62,948 bases of DNA, taken from the NCBI GenBank assembly GCA_943331295.2, contig CALQLA020000030.1, positions 1 to 62,948 on the forward strand. The letters run 5' to 3'. Origin of the DNA: Bordetella parapertussis. Lineage in GTDB: Bacteria > Pseudomonadota > Gammaproteobacteria > Burkholderiales > Casimicrobiaceae. The position numbers and the translations under genes are program-made. The notes below the pieces were generated by a model. The model ran no database searches. It was not told where the DNA came from and worked only from the letters and a program-made list of their open reading frames with translations. Shown one piece after another: positions 8,469 through 19,767 of this stretch (its first letter is position 1; the number at the start of each line of letters is the position of its first letter).

Positions 8469-10370
8469 TTACCGGTACCCCGCCGCCTGCAGCTCGAACA
8501 GTTCCGCATAGCGCCCGCCGCGCGCGAGCAGCTCGTCGTGCGTGCCCATCGAATCGACGGCGCCGTCGACCAGCACGACGATCCGGTCCGCCATCCGCAC
8601 GCTGGAGAACCGGTGCGAGATCAGCACCGCGGTCTTGCCGCGCGAGAGTTCCTTGAACCGCTGGAACACCTCGAACTCGGCGCGCGCGTCGAGCGCGGCG
8701 GTGGGCTCGTCGAGGATCAGCATTTGCGCGTCGCGCATGTAGGCGCGCGCGATCGCGATCTTCTGCCACTCGCCGCCGGAGAGGTCGACACCGTTGCGGA
8801 AGCGCTTGCCGATCACCTGGTCGTAGCCCTTCGGCAGCTTGCGGATCACCTCGTCGGCGAGGCTGCGCTCCGCGGCCGCGACAATCCGCGGGCGGTCGTC
8901 GCGCGCCTCGATGCGGCCGACGGCGACGTTCTCCGCGGCGGTCAGGTGATAGCGGACGAAATCCTGGAAGATCACGCCGATGTTGGATCGCAGCGTGTCG
9001 AGGTCGTACTCGCGCAGGTCGCAGCCGTCGAGCAGGATGCGACCCTCGTCGGGGTCGTAGAGCCGCGCCAGCAGCTTGACCAGCGTGGTCTTGCCGGCGC
9101 CGTTCTCGCCGACTAACGCCAGCACCTCGCCCGCGCGCAGCGTGAACGACAGGTGGCGCACGGCCCAGCGCTCGGCGCCGGGGTAGCGAAAGCCCACGTC
9201 CTCGAACGTGAAGCCCACGCGCACCGGGTCGGGGAATGGCCGCGGATTCGCCGGCGACGTGATCTCGGCGCGGATCGCGAAGAACGAGAACAGGTCGTCG
9301 AGGTAGAGCGCCTGGCCCGCGAGCTGCGAGAACCCGAGCAGCAGGTTCTCGAGCAGCGTGCGCAGCCGGCGGAACGAGCCGGCGAGGAACGTGAGGTCGC
9401 CGATCGTGAAGTCGCCGTGCAGCGTGCGCCAGACGATGTACGCGTACGCCACGTAGTAGGCGACGGTGCCGATCGTCGTCAGCACGCTGCCCACCGCCGC
9501 GCGGCGCAGCGCGAGCCTGCGGTTGGCTTCGAAGAACGACGTGGCGAGCGCACGGTAGCGCTCGATCAGGAACGCGTTGAGGCCGAAGATCTTCACTTCC
9601 TTCGCCGTCTCGGCGGAGGCCGCCGTCTGCCGCACGTAGTCGAGCTCGCGCCGCTCCGGCGTCCGCGCGTAGTTGAGCGTGTAGCTCTGCGCGTTGAAGT
9701 GCGCCTCGCCGATGAACGCGGGAACGAGCGCGATCGCCAGCAGCAGGATCAGCCACGGCGCGTAGATCACCAGCCCGGCGCCGAAGCTGACGATCGTCAC
9801 CGCGTCCTGCGCCTGGCCGAACAGCTGGCCCAAGAGCGTCATCCGGCCCGACGCCTGCCGGCGCGCACGCTCCAGCTTGTCCTGCAGCTCGCTGTCCTCG
9901 AAATCCTCGAGGTCGAGCGTGGCCGCGTGCTCCATCAGCCGCAGGCTGGTCGCGTTCGACAGCCGCTCGGACAGCAGCGAATCGATCAGCGCGCCGGCGC
10001 GGCCCAGCACGTCGGACAGCACGGCGAGGCCGAACTCGATCGCCAGCAGCGTGCCGATGCGGTCGAGGAGACCGTCGGACCACCACTGCCGGATGGAGGT
10101 CGCGGCATGCTGCGCTTGCGTGAGCAGCACCACCTCGTCGATGATCAGCTTGCCGACGTAGAGCGCGATCACGGGCAGCAGCGCGCGCACGAGGCGCAGC
10201 GCGCCCTGCGCGAGCGTCAGCGTGGGGCTGGTCTGCCAGACGAGCCGGATGAACGGCGGGAGGTTGCGCAGCGCGCCGAAGCGCGCGCGCAGCGACGGCC
10301 GGACGGCGCCCGCGGCGGCATTCCGGGGCGCGTCGGCAGCATCGCCGTCCTTCCTCTCCTGCTTGGGCAT
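8469..10370 (-). CDS. ABC exporter, fused membrane and ATPase domains
   Basis: About 633 residues from ATG 10370. A type IV-exporter membrane domain (ABC_membrane) with six predicted helices covers roughly residues 40-355, and the nucleotide-binding domain covers 380-630. The latter has Walker [11 protein letters not shown]-loop VIFQDF, signature LSGGEWQ, Walker [14 protein letters not shown] and the H-loop SHRFSS. Half-exporters like this work as dimers and pump out lipids, peptides or drugs. The substrate cannot be read from sequence. The start is uncertain: the frame is open 39 codons further up, and the only GGAGG sits directly against ATG 10370. No peptidase C39 domain and no linked precursor peptide were seen. 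It diverges from the nitrogen-compound operon. Confidence 0.85.
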   Translation of the reverse strand: MPKQERKDGDAADAPRNAAAGAVRPSLRARFGALRNLPPFIRLVWQTSPTLTLAQGALRLVRALLPVIALYVGKLIIDEVVLLTQAQHAATSIRQWWSDGLLDRIGTLLAIEFGLAVLSDVLGRAGALIDSLLSERLSNATSLRLMEHAATLDLEDFEDSELQDKLERARRQASGRMTLLGQLFGQAQDAVTIVSFGAGLVIYAPWLILLLAIALVPAFIGEAHFNAQSYTLNYARTPERRELDYVRQTAASAETAKEVKIFGLNAFLIERYRALATSFFEANRRLALRRAAVGSVLTTIGTVAYYVAYAYIVWRTLHGDFTIGDLTFLAGSFRRLRTLLENLLLGFSQLAGQALYLDDLFSFFAIRAEITSPANPRPFPDPVRVGFTFEDVGFRYPGAERWAVRHLSFTLRAGEVLALVGENGAGKTTLVKLLARLYDPDEGRILLDGCDLREYDLDTLRSNIGVIFQDFVRYHLTAAENVAVGRIEARDDRPRIVAAAERSLADEVIRKLPKGYDQVIGKRFRNGVDLSGGEWQKIAIARAYMRDAQMLILDEPTAALDARAEFEVFQRFKELSRGKTAVLISHRFSSVRMADRIVVLVDGAVDSMGTHDELLARGGRYAELFELQAAGYR

Positions 10371-10520
10371 CCTCCATTGTGCCGGTTTTGCAGGATGACT
10401 GCGGGGCAACTGCGGGCCGCCGCGCGGCACCGTTTCGGCGTGGCCCGCGCACCATCCGAGAACCGCCGAGGGAGGCCGGCGCACCACGGCCGTGTGCCGA
10501 TTTCCCTCGGTGAAACTTTA

Positions 10521-10549
10521 TTGCACTCGTGCACCATTTGGGACAGAAT
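10521..10549 (+). promoter_or_regulatory. Predicted sigma-70 promoter with overlapping palindrome, for the 10.6-kb operon
   Basis: The -35 is TTGCAC at 10521-10526 and the -10 is CAGAAT at 10544-10549, with an ideal 17-base spacer. A perfect inverted repeat TGCAC-TC-GTGCA (10522-10533) overlaps the -35, where a repressor or activator dimer could bind. It lies 77 bases before the HpxZ-like start and in the only AT-richer patch of the divergent region. No regulator gene is linked. Confidence 0.5.
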
Positions 10550-10625
10550 GCCCCGGACAGGATTCCCCGCCATGCCCCGCTCCGCCCGCGCCAGCCCGCG
10601 CGGCGGGCAGCCGCGAAGGCCCGCA

Positions 10626-11012
10626 ATGAACGAGATTGACGCAGCACCCGTCGTGGCGGAGGTCACGGCGGCATTCAACCGCTACGAGAAGGCACTCACC
10701 GGCAACGACGTCGCGGTGCTCGACGAGCTGTTCTGGGACGACCCCCGCACGCTGCGCTATGGCGCGACCGAGAACCTTTATGGCTACGACGAGATCATGG
10801 CATTTCGCGCCGCGCGCCCGGCCGCGGGCCTCGCGCGGACGCTGCAGCGGACCGTGGTGACGACGTTCGGCCGCGACTTCGCCACCGTCAACACCGAGTT
10901 CACGCGCACCGGCAACCCGCGCATCGGCCGCCAGAGCCAGACGTGGGTGCGGCGGCCGGAGGGCTGGCGGATCGTCTGCGCCCATGTCAGCCTGATGGAC
11001 GCGCCGCGATGA
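10626..11012 (+). CDS. hpxZ: HpxZ/AtzH-like protein (AtzH domain, DUF3225, NTF2-like fold)
   Basis: This 128-residue protein matches the AtzH/HpxZ family: a helix [20 protein letters not shown], then [26 protein letters not shown], and the closing [18 protein letters not shown]. The fold is SnoaL/NTF2-like. HpxZ belongs to the hpxWXYZ set for oxalurate use in Klebsiella, and AtzH to the cyanuric acid cluster of Pseudomonas. Its exact role there is not settled. GAAGG ends 7 bases before ATG 10626 and supports this start over the in-frame ATG at 10572. It is the first gene behind the predicted promoter, followed by a Liv-type transporter. The pairing with an HpxW-like gene 7.5 kb downstream is what gives the island its likely function. 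Confidence 0.8.
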   Translation: MNEIDAAPVVAEVTAAFNRYEKALTGNDVAVLDELFWDDPRTLRYGATENLYGYDEIMAFRAARPAAGLARTLQRTVVTTFGRDFATVNTEFTRTGNPRIGRQSQTWVRRPEGWRIVCAHVSLMDAPR

Positions 11013-11062
11013 AGATAGACTGGACGCCGCGCCATGCCACCGGATTCGTTTCAATCGCAATG

Positions 11063-11068
11063 AAGGAG
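11063..11068 (+). promoter_or_regulatory. Strong ribosome binding site of the Liv-type binding protein
   Basis: AAGGAG ends 5 bases before ATG 11074. It is the best Shine-Dalgarno in the island, as expected for a binding protein needed in excess over its membrane partners. Confidence 0.75.
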
Positions 11069-11073
11069 CCAAC

Positions 11074-12255
11074 ATGACCCGCCGCACCGTATCCCCCACC
11101 CGTCGCGCCCTCCTCGTCCTCGCCGTCGCGGGAACGTCGATGTCCGCCTTCCCCGCGCTCGCGCAGGACGTCATCAAGGTCGGTTTCGTCGGGGCGCTGT
11201 CCGGCCTGTCGGCGAAATCGGGCGAGGCGATCACCCGCGGCCTCGAAGTCGCCATCGACGAGATCAACGCCAAGGGCGGCGTGCAGGGCAAGAAGCTCGC
11301 GCTGGTCAAGCGCGACGACGAGTCGAACCCCGCGAAGGGCCAGATCGCCGCCCGCGAGCTGATCCAGAACGAGAAGGTGGTCGCGATCTTCGGCGGCATC
11401 GACACGCCGGTGGCGATGGCGATCGTGCCGATCGCCAACAAGGAGAAGGTCCCCTACATCGGCACGTGGGCCGCCGGCACGGGCATCACCAGGAACGGCG
11501 CCAATCCCAATTACGTGTTCCGCGTGTCGGCCGTCGACGAGCTGGTCGACAAGGCGCTCATCAACTACGCGATGAAGACCTACGGCGCGAAGAAGCCCGG
11601 CTACATGCTGATCAACAACCCCTGGGGCGAGTCGAACCAGAAGGGCCTCGACATCGCGGTCGGCGAAAGCAAGATCACCAGCGCCGGCGCCGAGAAGTTC
11701 GAGGAGAAGGACGTCGAGATGACGTCGCAGCTGTCGCGCCTCAAGGCCGCCGGCGCCGACTCGATCATCCTGGTGTCCAACGCCGGGCCCGCGGCGCAGG
11801 TGATGAAGTCGCTGGAGCGGATGAACTGGAACGTGCCCGTGATCTCGCACTGGGGCATCTCGGGCGGCCGCTTCCCGGAGCTCGCCGGCAACCAGGCGCA
11901 GAAGGTCGTGTTCATCCAGACGTACAGCTACTTCGGCGCGCAAAGCGACGTCGGCAAGCAGAACGTCGCGGCGCTGATGAAGAAGTACCCGGACATCAAG
12001 GCGGTCGGCGACATCGTCCCGCCGGTGGGCTACGCCAACGCCTACGACGCGATGCAGCTGACCGCGCTCGCGATGACGGCCGGCGGCGGCACCAGCGGTG
12101 ACCAGATCCGCGATGGCTTCTACAAGATCAACGACTACAAGGGCCTGATCAAGGCTTACTCGAAGCCGTTCTCGGCGACCAACCACGACGCGCTGACCGA
12201 GCACGACTACATCATGGTCAAGTACGACGGCGCGCAGATCGTCCCGGTCAAGTAA
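11074..12255 (+). CDS. livK: Branched-chain amino acid/amide-type ABC transporter substrate-binding protein
   Basis: A 393-residue periplasmic binding protein (peripla_BP_6 family). The signal peptide runs through LLVLAVAGTSMSAFPALAQ, with cleavage after residue 30. The mature start DVIKVGFVGALSGLSAKSGE and the helices EAITRGLEVAIDEINAKGGV are typical of LivK/AmiC/UrtA proteins, which bind amino acids, amides, urea or aromatic acids. It feeds the permeases encoded just downstream. The ligand is not readable, but the neighbours (amidase, deaminase-like enzyme, HpxW-like hydrolase) point to an amide- or ureide-bearing compound rather than leucine. Confidence 0.9.
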   Translation: MTRRTVSPTRRALLVLAVAGTSMSAFPALAQDVIKVGFVGALSGLSAKSGEAITRGLEVAIDEINAKGGVQGKKLALVKRDDESNPAKGQIAARELIQNEKVVAIFGGIDTPVAMAIVPIANKEKVPYIGTWAAGTGITRNGANPNYVFRVSAVDELVDKALINYAMKTYGAKKPGYMLINNPWGESNQKGLDIAVGESKITSAGAEKFEEKDVEMTSQLSRLKAAGADSIILVSNAGPAAQVMKSLERMNWNVPVISHWGISGGRFPELAGNQAQKVVFIQTYSYFGAQSDVGKQNVAALMKKYPDIKAVGDIVPPVGYANAYDAMQLTALAMTAGGGTSGDQIRDGFYKINDYKGLIKAYSKPFSATNHDALTEHDYIMVKYDGAQIVPVK

Positions 12256-12285
12256 GCCGCGCGTCGAAATGACCCGCAACGCGGC
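12256..12285 (+). promoter_or_regulatory. Hairpin right after the binding-protein gene
   Basis: GCCGCG at 12256-12261 can pair with CGCGGC at 12280-12285. A second perfect GC palindrome, CGCCGCGCGCGGCG, follows at 12311-12324. Stem-loops in this position often protect the binding-protein mRNA from 3' decay or dampen read-through into permease genes. No T-run follows, so a full terminator is unlikely. Confidence 0.35.
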
Positions 12286-12345
12286 GCGCGTGCGCCTCTC
12301 CGGCCACGCCCGCCGCGCGCGGCGCCTGTCGCAGGACCGTCTCCC

Positions 12346-13215
12346 TTGCTGACGCTGGCGCTGGTATCCGGCGTGGGACTGGGCGCGATGTACGGCCTGA
12401 TCGCGCTCGGCTTCTACATGACGTACTCGGTCTCGTCGACCGTGAACTTCTCGCAGGGCACGTCGGTGATGCTGGGCGCCGTGCTCGCGTTCGTGTTCTC
12501 GCAACAGTTGAAGTGGGGCATCGTCCCCTCCGTCCTGCTGTCGCTCGCCCTCTGCGCGGTATGGGGCGCGCTGGTCGAGCGCCTCGCCGTGCGGCCGTTC
12601 GTCCGCGCCGGATCCAACGCGTGGCTGATGTCGACGGTCGCCGTCGGCATCGTGCTCGAGAACGTCGTGCTGTTCACGTTCGGCAAGGAGCCGCGCAGCT
12701 TCCCGTCGCCGTTCTCGGGCCCGCACCTCAAGCTGGGCGACATCGACGTCTACCCGCTGCAGATCGCCATTCCGCTGGTCGGCATCGCGGTCGCGGCAGG
12801 GCTCGCGCTGTTCACGCGCCGGACGCGGCTGGGCCAGTCGCTGGCGGCCATCGTGCAGAACCCGGGCGCGGCGAGCCTGATGGGCATCAACGTGTCGACC
12901 GCGGTGACCGCGAGCTATGCGATCTCCACCGTCTTCGCCGGCGTGGCCGGCATCCTGATCGCGCCGCTCGTCACCGTCTCGGCCGACCTCGGCATGCTGT
13001 TCGGCATCAAGGCGTTCGCCGTCGCGATCCTGGGCGGCATCGGCAGCGCGCGCGGCGTGGTGATCGCCGGCTTCATCTACGGCCTCACCGAGGCGCTCGT
13101 AACGTCGTACGTCGGGTCGAGCTACACCAACATCCTGACGTTCGCGCTCGTCATCGTCGCGCTCGCGATCCGCCCGCACGGCCTGTTCGGCGTCGCGGCC
13201 GTGAAGAAGGTCTGA
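12346..13215 (+). CDS. livH: Liv-type ABC transporter permease (LivH-like)
   Basis: A 289-residue inner-membrane permease with about eight hydrophobic segments. It starts at TTG 12346, giving LLTLALVSGVGLGAMYGLIALGF, the family's usual first helix. No ATG or GTG upstream fits, and the first internal ATG would cut that helix. Conserved LivH stretches include LVERLAVRPFVRAGSNAWLM, the EAA-like GINVSTAVTASYAIS, and FGIKAFAVAILGGIGSARG. It pairs with the LivM part of the next gene to form the pore. The gap to the next start is 8 bases, so they are co-translated. Confidence 0.88.
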   Translation: MLTLALVSGVGLGAMYGLIALGFYMTYSVSSTVNFSQGTSVMLGAVLAFVFSQQLKWGIVPSVLLSLALCAVWGALVERLAVRPFVRAGSNAWLMSTVAVGIVLENVVLFTFGKEPRSFPSPFSGPHLKLGDIDVYPLQIAIPLVGIAVAAGLALFTRRTRLGQSLAAIVQNPGAASLMGINVSTAVTASYAISTVFAGVAGILIAPLVTVSADLGMLFGIKAFAVAILGGIGSARGVVIAGFIYGLTEALVTSYVGSSYTNILTFALVIVALAIRPHGLFGVAAVKKV

Positions 13216-13223
13216 ACCCTCCC

Positions 13224-15683
<2,460 letters not shown>

Positions 15684-15709
15684 ACCCAAACCCCAAGCGA
15701 GGCGAGAGC

Positions 15710-16927
15710 ATGGACCTGATACTTCGCGGCGCCCGGATCGACGGCAGCGACGGGCTCACCGACATCGGCATCGAGGGCGGCCTGATCAAGGTGATCGCGC
15801 CGGGGCTGGCAGCGAGCGGCCGCGAGATCGACGTCGGCGGCCGCTTCGTGTCGCCGCCGTTCTGCGAGACCCACATCCACCTCGACAAGTCGTGCATCCT
15901 CGCGCGCTGCAAGAGCGAGAAGGGCACGCTGGAGGAGGCGATCGGCGAGGTCGCGCGGCAGAAGCAGAGCTTCACGCAGGACGACGTCTACGAGCGCGCG
16001 TGCAGGACGCTCGCAAAAGCGGTGTCGCACGGCACGATGCACATGCGCACGCACGTCGAGGTCGACCCGGGCATCGGCCTGCGCGGGCTGGAAGGCGTGT
16101 TCCAGGCGGTCGCCGACTACAAGTGGGCGATCGACGCCGAGATCTGCGTGTTCCCGCAGGAGGGCATGACCAACAACCCGGGCACCGAGGAACTGATGAT
16201 CGCGTCGATGCGGAAGGGCGCGCGCGTCGTCGGTGCTGCGCCCTACACCGACACCGATCCGCACGGCCAGATCGACCGCGTGTTCCGCATCGCGCGCGAG
16301 TTCGACGCCGACATCGACATGCACCTCGACTTCGGCAAGTCGGCCGACTACCTCGACATCGAGTACGTCGCCGAACTGACCGAGAAGTTCAATTACGGCG
16401 GCCGCGTCGCCGTCGGGCACGTGACCAAGCTCACGTTCCTCACGCCGGCGGAGCTCGAGCCGATCACGCGGCGGCTGGCGTCTGCCGGCGTCGCGGTGAC
16501 CGTGCTGCCGTCGACCGATCTCTACCTGATGGGCCGCGACCGCGACCACAACCACACGCGCGGCGTCGTCCGCGTCCACGAGATGCTGCACCACGGCGTC
16601 AACTGCTCGCTGTCGACCAACAACGTGCTGAACCCGTTCACGCCGTTCGGCGACTGCTCGCTGATCCGGATGGCCAACGTCTACGCGAACATCGCCCACG
16701 CCGGCATGCGCGATTTCTCCGATTGCTTCGACATGGTGACCAAGCGCTCCGCGAAGCTGCTGCGGCGAGAGAACTACGGCCTCGGCCCGGGCAAGCCGGC
16801 GGACCTCGTCGTGATCGACTGCGCGACGGCGGCCGAGGCGGTGTCGGAACTCGCGGTGCCGCTGATGGGCTTCAAGGGCGGGCGGATGAGCTTCGAGCGC
16901 AAGCCCGTGCAGATCTTCCGGCCATGA
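15710..16927 (+). CDS. Cytosine deaminase-like amidohydrolase with altered metal site
   Basis: This 405-residue protein of the CodA/AtzC-type amidohydrolase superfamily is cytosolic (no signal). The first metal motif ETHIHLDK supplies His55 and His57, the third ligand is His205 (DMHLDFG), and GHVTKL holds His237. Two catalytic positions differ from E. coli CodA. The Glu of HCDE is Phe208, and the metal Asp of GHDDVFDPW is Asn304 (STNNVLNPF). Activity on cytosine itself is therefore doubtful. The family may use another acid or a different C-N bond. It begins 26 bases after the transporter stop and overlaps the amidase start by 4 bases (ATGA), so it belongs to the uptake operon and probably acts on the imported compound. 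Confidence 0.82.
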   Translation: MDLILRGARIDGSDGLTDIGIEGGLIKVIAPGLAASGREIDVGGRFVSPPFCETHIHLDKSCILARCKSEKGTLEEAIGEVARQKQSFTQDDVYERACRTLAKAVSHGTMHMRTHVEVDPGIGLRGLEGVFQAVADYKWAIDAEICVFPQEGMTNNPGTEELMIASMRKGARVVGAAPYTDTDPHGQIDRVFRIAREFDADIDMHLDFGKSADYLDIEYVAELTEKFNYGGRVAVGHVTKLTFLTPAELEPITRRLASAGVAVTVLPSTDLYLMGRDRDHNHTRGVVRVHEMLHHGVNCSLSTNNVLNPFTPFGDCSLIRMANVYANIAHAGMRDFSDCFDMVTKRSAKLLRRENYGLGPGKPADLVVIDCATAAEAVSELAVPLMGFKGGRMSFERKPVQIFRP

Positions 16928-18108
16928 TTGACGCGGGTTCGATCCTCGACCGCGACACGCTGGGCGCGTTCTGCCGGCACACGCACGTCGCGCTCCCCGG
17001 CGCCGCGACCGGCCCCCTCGCCGGAACCACGTTCGGGGTCAAGGACCTGTACCACATCGCCGGGCACCGCACCGGCTTCGGCAACCCGTCGTGGCTCGAC
17101 TCGCATCCGCCCGCGGAACGCACCGCGGTCGCGGTGGAGCGTCTGCTCGCGGCCGGCGCAACCATGGTCGGCAAGACGCACACCGACGAGCTCGCGTACA
17201 GCCTCAACGGCGAGAACCGCCACTACGGCACGCCCGTCAACACGGCCGCACCCGGGCGCATCCCCGGCGGCTCGTCGTCGGGCTCGGCAGCGGCGGTGGC
17301 CGGCGGCCTCGTCGACTTCGCGCTGGGCAGCGACACCGGCGGCTCGGTGCGGATACCCGCGAGCTACTGCGGCGTCATCGGCATGCGCGTCACGCACGGT
17401 GCGATCCCGCTCGACGGCGCCATCGCGTTCGCGCCCAGCTTCGACACCGCCGGCTGGTTCGCGCGCGACGCCGCGCTGTTCGAGCGCGTGGGCCGCGTGC
17501 TGCTGGACGATCACGCGCCGGCGCGCGAACCTGGGCGCATCCTCGTCGGCGTCGACGCGTTCGAGCACGCCGAACCCGCCGCGCGCGCCGCGCTGGAGGC
17601 CGTCCTGCCGCGCGTCGGCGCCACGGCGCCGGTCCGCGTCAGCGCCGCGGGCATCGACGCCTGGACCACCGACTTCCGCACGATCCAGGCGTTCGAAATC
17701 TGGCGCACGCACCACGAATGGGTGAGCGGCCTCGCGCCCGATTTCGGCGCCGGCATCGCCGAGCGCTTCAAATGGGCGTCGACGATCACCGCCGAGGCCG
17801 CGAAGGCCGCCAGCGTGCATCGCGCGGACATCCGGCGCCGGATGGACGACCTGCTCGCCGACGACGCGGTGCTCGTCATCCCCACGGCCGTCGGCATCGC
17901 GCCGCGGTGCGCAAGCCCCGCCGCGGAACTCGACGCGTGGCGCAACCGGTGCCTGGGCCTCTTGTGCATCGCCGGCCACGCCGGCCTGCCGCAGATCAGC
18001 CTGCCGCTCGCCACGCAGGACGGTTGCCCGCTCGGGCTGTCGCTGATCGCGTCGCGGGGCAACGACACGATGCTGCTGGCGCTGGCGCGACGCCTGCTTG
18101 CGCACTGA
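16924..18108 (+). CDS. Amidase signature family hydrolase
   Basis: A 394-residue cytosolic amidase with the Ser-cisSer-Lys triad: Lys40 (GVKDLYHIAG), the cis-Ser within GGSSSGSA (residues 115-121) and the nucleophile Ser141 (DTGGSVRIP). It hydrolyses a carboxamide to acid and ammonia. It is shorter than the 470-residue Gat/AtzF type and resembles the 400-residue amidase branch that includes plant AMI1. HpxY and AtzE, the amidases that accompany HpxZ/AtzH proteins, are the functional precedent. The AtzG-like small partner found with those is absent here. The start overlaps the preceding stop (ATGA), a sign of translational coupling with the deaminase-like enzyme. Confidence 0.88.
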   Translation: MIDAGSILDRDTLGAFCRHTHVALPGAATGPLAGTTFGVKDLYHIAGHRTGFGNPSWLDSHPPAERTAVAVERLLAAGATMVGKTHTDELAYSLNGENRHYGTPVNTAAPGRIPGGSSSGSAAAVAGGLVDFALGSDTGGSVRIPASYCGVIGMRVTHGAIPLDGAIAFAPSFDTAGWFARDAALFERVGRVLLDDHAPAREPGRILVGVDAFEHAEPAARAALEAVLPRVGATAPVRVSAAGIDAWTTDFRTIQAFEIWRTHHEWVSGLAPDFGAGIAERFKWASTITAEAAKAASVHRADIRRRMDDLLADDAVLVIPTAVGIAPRCASPAAELDAWRNRCLGLLCIAGHAGLPQISLPLATQDGCPLGLSLIASRGNDTMLLALARRLLAH

Positions 18109-18174
18109 GCACGGGGCGCGCAGCATCGGGTTGACACACGCCCGACACGGGTACTTTCGACACGGAATTCCATC

Positions 18175-19755
18175 ATGTTGCAGACACTGACAAGCCGCCG
18201 CGGCATGGTCACGGCCCCCCATCACCTCGCGGCGCAGGCGGGCGTTGCCGTCATGCGCGACGGCGGCAACGCGATCGAGGCGATGGTCGCCGCGGCATCC
18301 ACCATCGCCGTCGTCTATCCGCACATGAACAGCATCTGCGGCGACGGCTTCTGGCTGATCAGCGAGCCGGGCAAGCCGCCGGTGGCGATCGACGCCTGCG
18401 GCCGCGCCGCACTGCGCGCCACCCCGGCGTTCTATCGCGACCGCGGCTGCGCGGCGATTCCGTCGCGCGGTCCCTTCGCCGCCAACACCGTCGCCGGCGC
18501 GATCTCCGGCTGGCGGACGGCGCTGGCGTTGGGCGGCGGCACGCTGCCGCTCGCGCGCCTCCTCGAAGACGCGACGTGGTACGCGACGCATGGCGCGCCC
18601 GTCACGCGCAGCCAGACCGCCTACACGACCAGGTTCCTCGGCGAACTCGCGCCGCAGCCCGGGTTCGGCCCGGCCTACCTCCACGACGGCAAGCCGCCGG
18701 TGCCGGACACGCTGCTGCGCTATCCGGCGCTGGCCGCGACGCTCGAACAACTGGCGCGGCAGGGCCTCGACGACTTCTACCGCGGCGACATCGCGCAGAG
18801 CCTCGACCGTGACTTCGTCCGCCACGACAGCCCGCTGCGGTACGAGGACCTCGCCAAGCACGCGGCGTCCGTTGTCGAACCGCTGTCGGTGGCGCTTTCC
18901 GTCGGCACCGCGTACAACCTGCCGCCGCCGACGCAGGGACTCGCGTCGCTGATGATCCTCGGCATCTTCGACCGGCTGGGCTGCAGCGAGGCCGACGGCT
19001 ACGCGCACCTGCACGGGCTGGTCGAGTCGACCAAGCAGGCGTTCCTGGTGCGCAACCGCCACGTCTGCGAGCCCGCGGCGATGACCGTCGACCCCGGGTC
19101 GTTCCTCACCGCCGCCGCACTCGACGAGCGCGCCCGCGCCATCGATCCCGCGCGCGCCCGGCCGTGGCCGGAACCCGCGCAGAAGGGCGACACGATCTGG
19201 ATGGGCGCGATCGACGCCAGCGGGCGGATGGTCAGCTACATCCAGAGCGTGTTCTGGGAGTTCGGCTCCGGCGTCGTGTTCGACAGCGTCGGCACGGCGT
19301 GGCAAAACCGCGGCAGCAGCTTTTCGCTCGACCCCGCGTCGCACAACCTGCTCACCCCCGGGCGGCGGCCGTTCCATACGCTGAACCCGGCACACGCACG
19401 GCTCACCGACGGCCGCACGATGGTCTACGGCACCATGGGCGGCGACGGCCAGCCGCAGACACAGGCCGCCGTGTTCAGCCGCTACGCGATGTTCGGGCAG
19501 ACGCTGCAGCAGGCGGTGACGGCGCCGCGCTGGCTGCTCGGCAAGACCTGGGGGCAGGAGAGCGTCTCGCTGAAGCTGGAATCGCGGATTCCCGAAGCCG
19601 TGGTGCGCGCGCTGCGCGAGGCCGGCCACGACGTCGAGGTCGTCGATGCGTACGCCGACCAGATGGGCCATGCGGGCGCGATCGTGCTGCATCCCAACGG
19701 CGTGATCGCCGGCGCCGTCGACCCGCGCTCCGACGGCGCGATCGCTGGATACTAG
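18175..19755 (+). CDS. hpxW: HpxW-like Ntn-hydrolase (gamma-glutamyltransferase family, oxamate amidohydrolase type)
   Basis: A 526-residue protein of the gamma-glutamyltransferase fold, made as a precursor that cuts itself before the nucleophile Thr340 (QKGDTIWMGAIDASG). It has no signal peptide, unlike periplasmic GGT. It carries the HpxW marks IQSVFWEFGSGVV, WQNRGSSFSLDP, GRRPFHTLNPAHA and YGTMGGDGQPQTQAA. HpxW of Klebsiella hydrolyses oxamate to oxalate and ammonia. The GGT arginine and lid-loop residues that bind glutamate are not recognisable, in line with a small amide substrate. It begins 66 bases after the amidase and ends 12 bases before the convergent Pot-type ATPase gene. It is probably the last gene of the operon begun by hpxZ. 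Confidence 0.85.
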   Translation: MLQTLTSRRGMVTAPHHLAAQAGVAVMRDGGNAIEAMVAAASTIAVVYPHMNSICGDGFWLISEPGKPPVAIDACGRAALRATPAFYRDRGCAAIPSRGPFAANTVAGAISGWRTALALGGGTLPLARLLEDATWYATHGAPVTRSQTAYTTRFLGELAPQPGFGPAYLHDGKPPVPDTLLRYPALAATLEQLARQGLDDFYRGDIAQSLDRDFVRHDSPLRYEDLAKHAASVVEPLSVALSVGTAYNLPPPTQGLASLMILGIFDRLGCSEADGYAHLHGLVESTKQAFLVRNRHVCEPAAMTVDPGSFLTAAALDERARAIDPARARPWPEPAQKGDTIWMGAIDASGRMVSYIQSVFWEFGSGVVFDSVGTAWQNRGSSFSLDPASHNLLTPGRRPFHTLNPAHARLTDGRTMVYGTMGGDGQPQTQAAVFSRYAMFGQTLQQAVTAPRWLLGKTWGQESVSLKLESRIPEAVVRALREAGHDVEVVDAYADQMGHAGAIVLHPNGVIAGAVDPRSDGAIAGY

Positions 19756-19767
19756 CGGGAGCCCCGC

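Noticed and set aside
12513..13223. Upstream extension of the fused LivMGF frame
   Set aside because: It lies in another frame of the livH gene and reads as Arg-rich sequence. The LivM homology begins right at GTG 13224.
18109..18174. Search for an AtzG/HpxX-like small gene beside the amidase
   Set aside because: The gap is only 66 bases and holds no frame. None of the short frames nearby resembles AtzG, so its absence is taken as real within this window.
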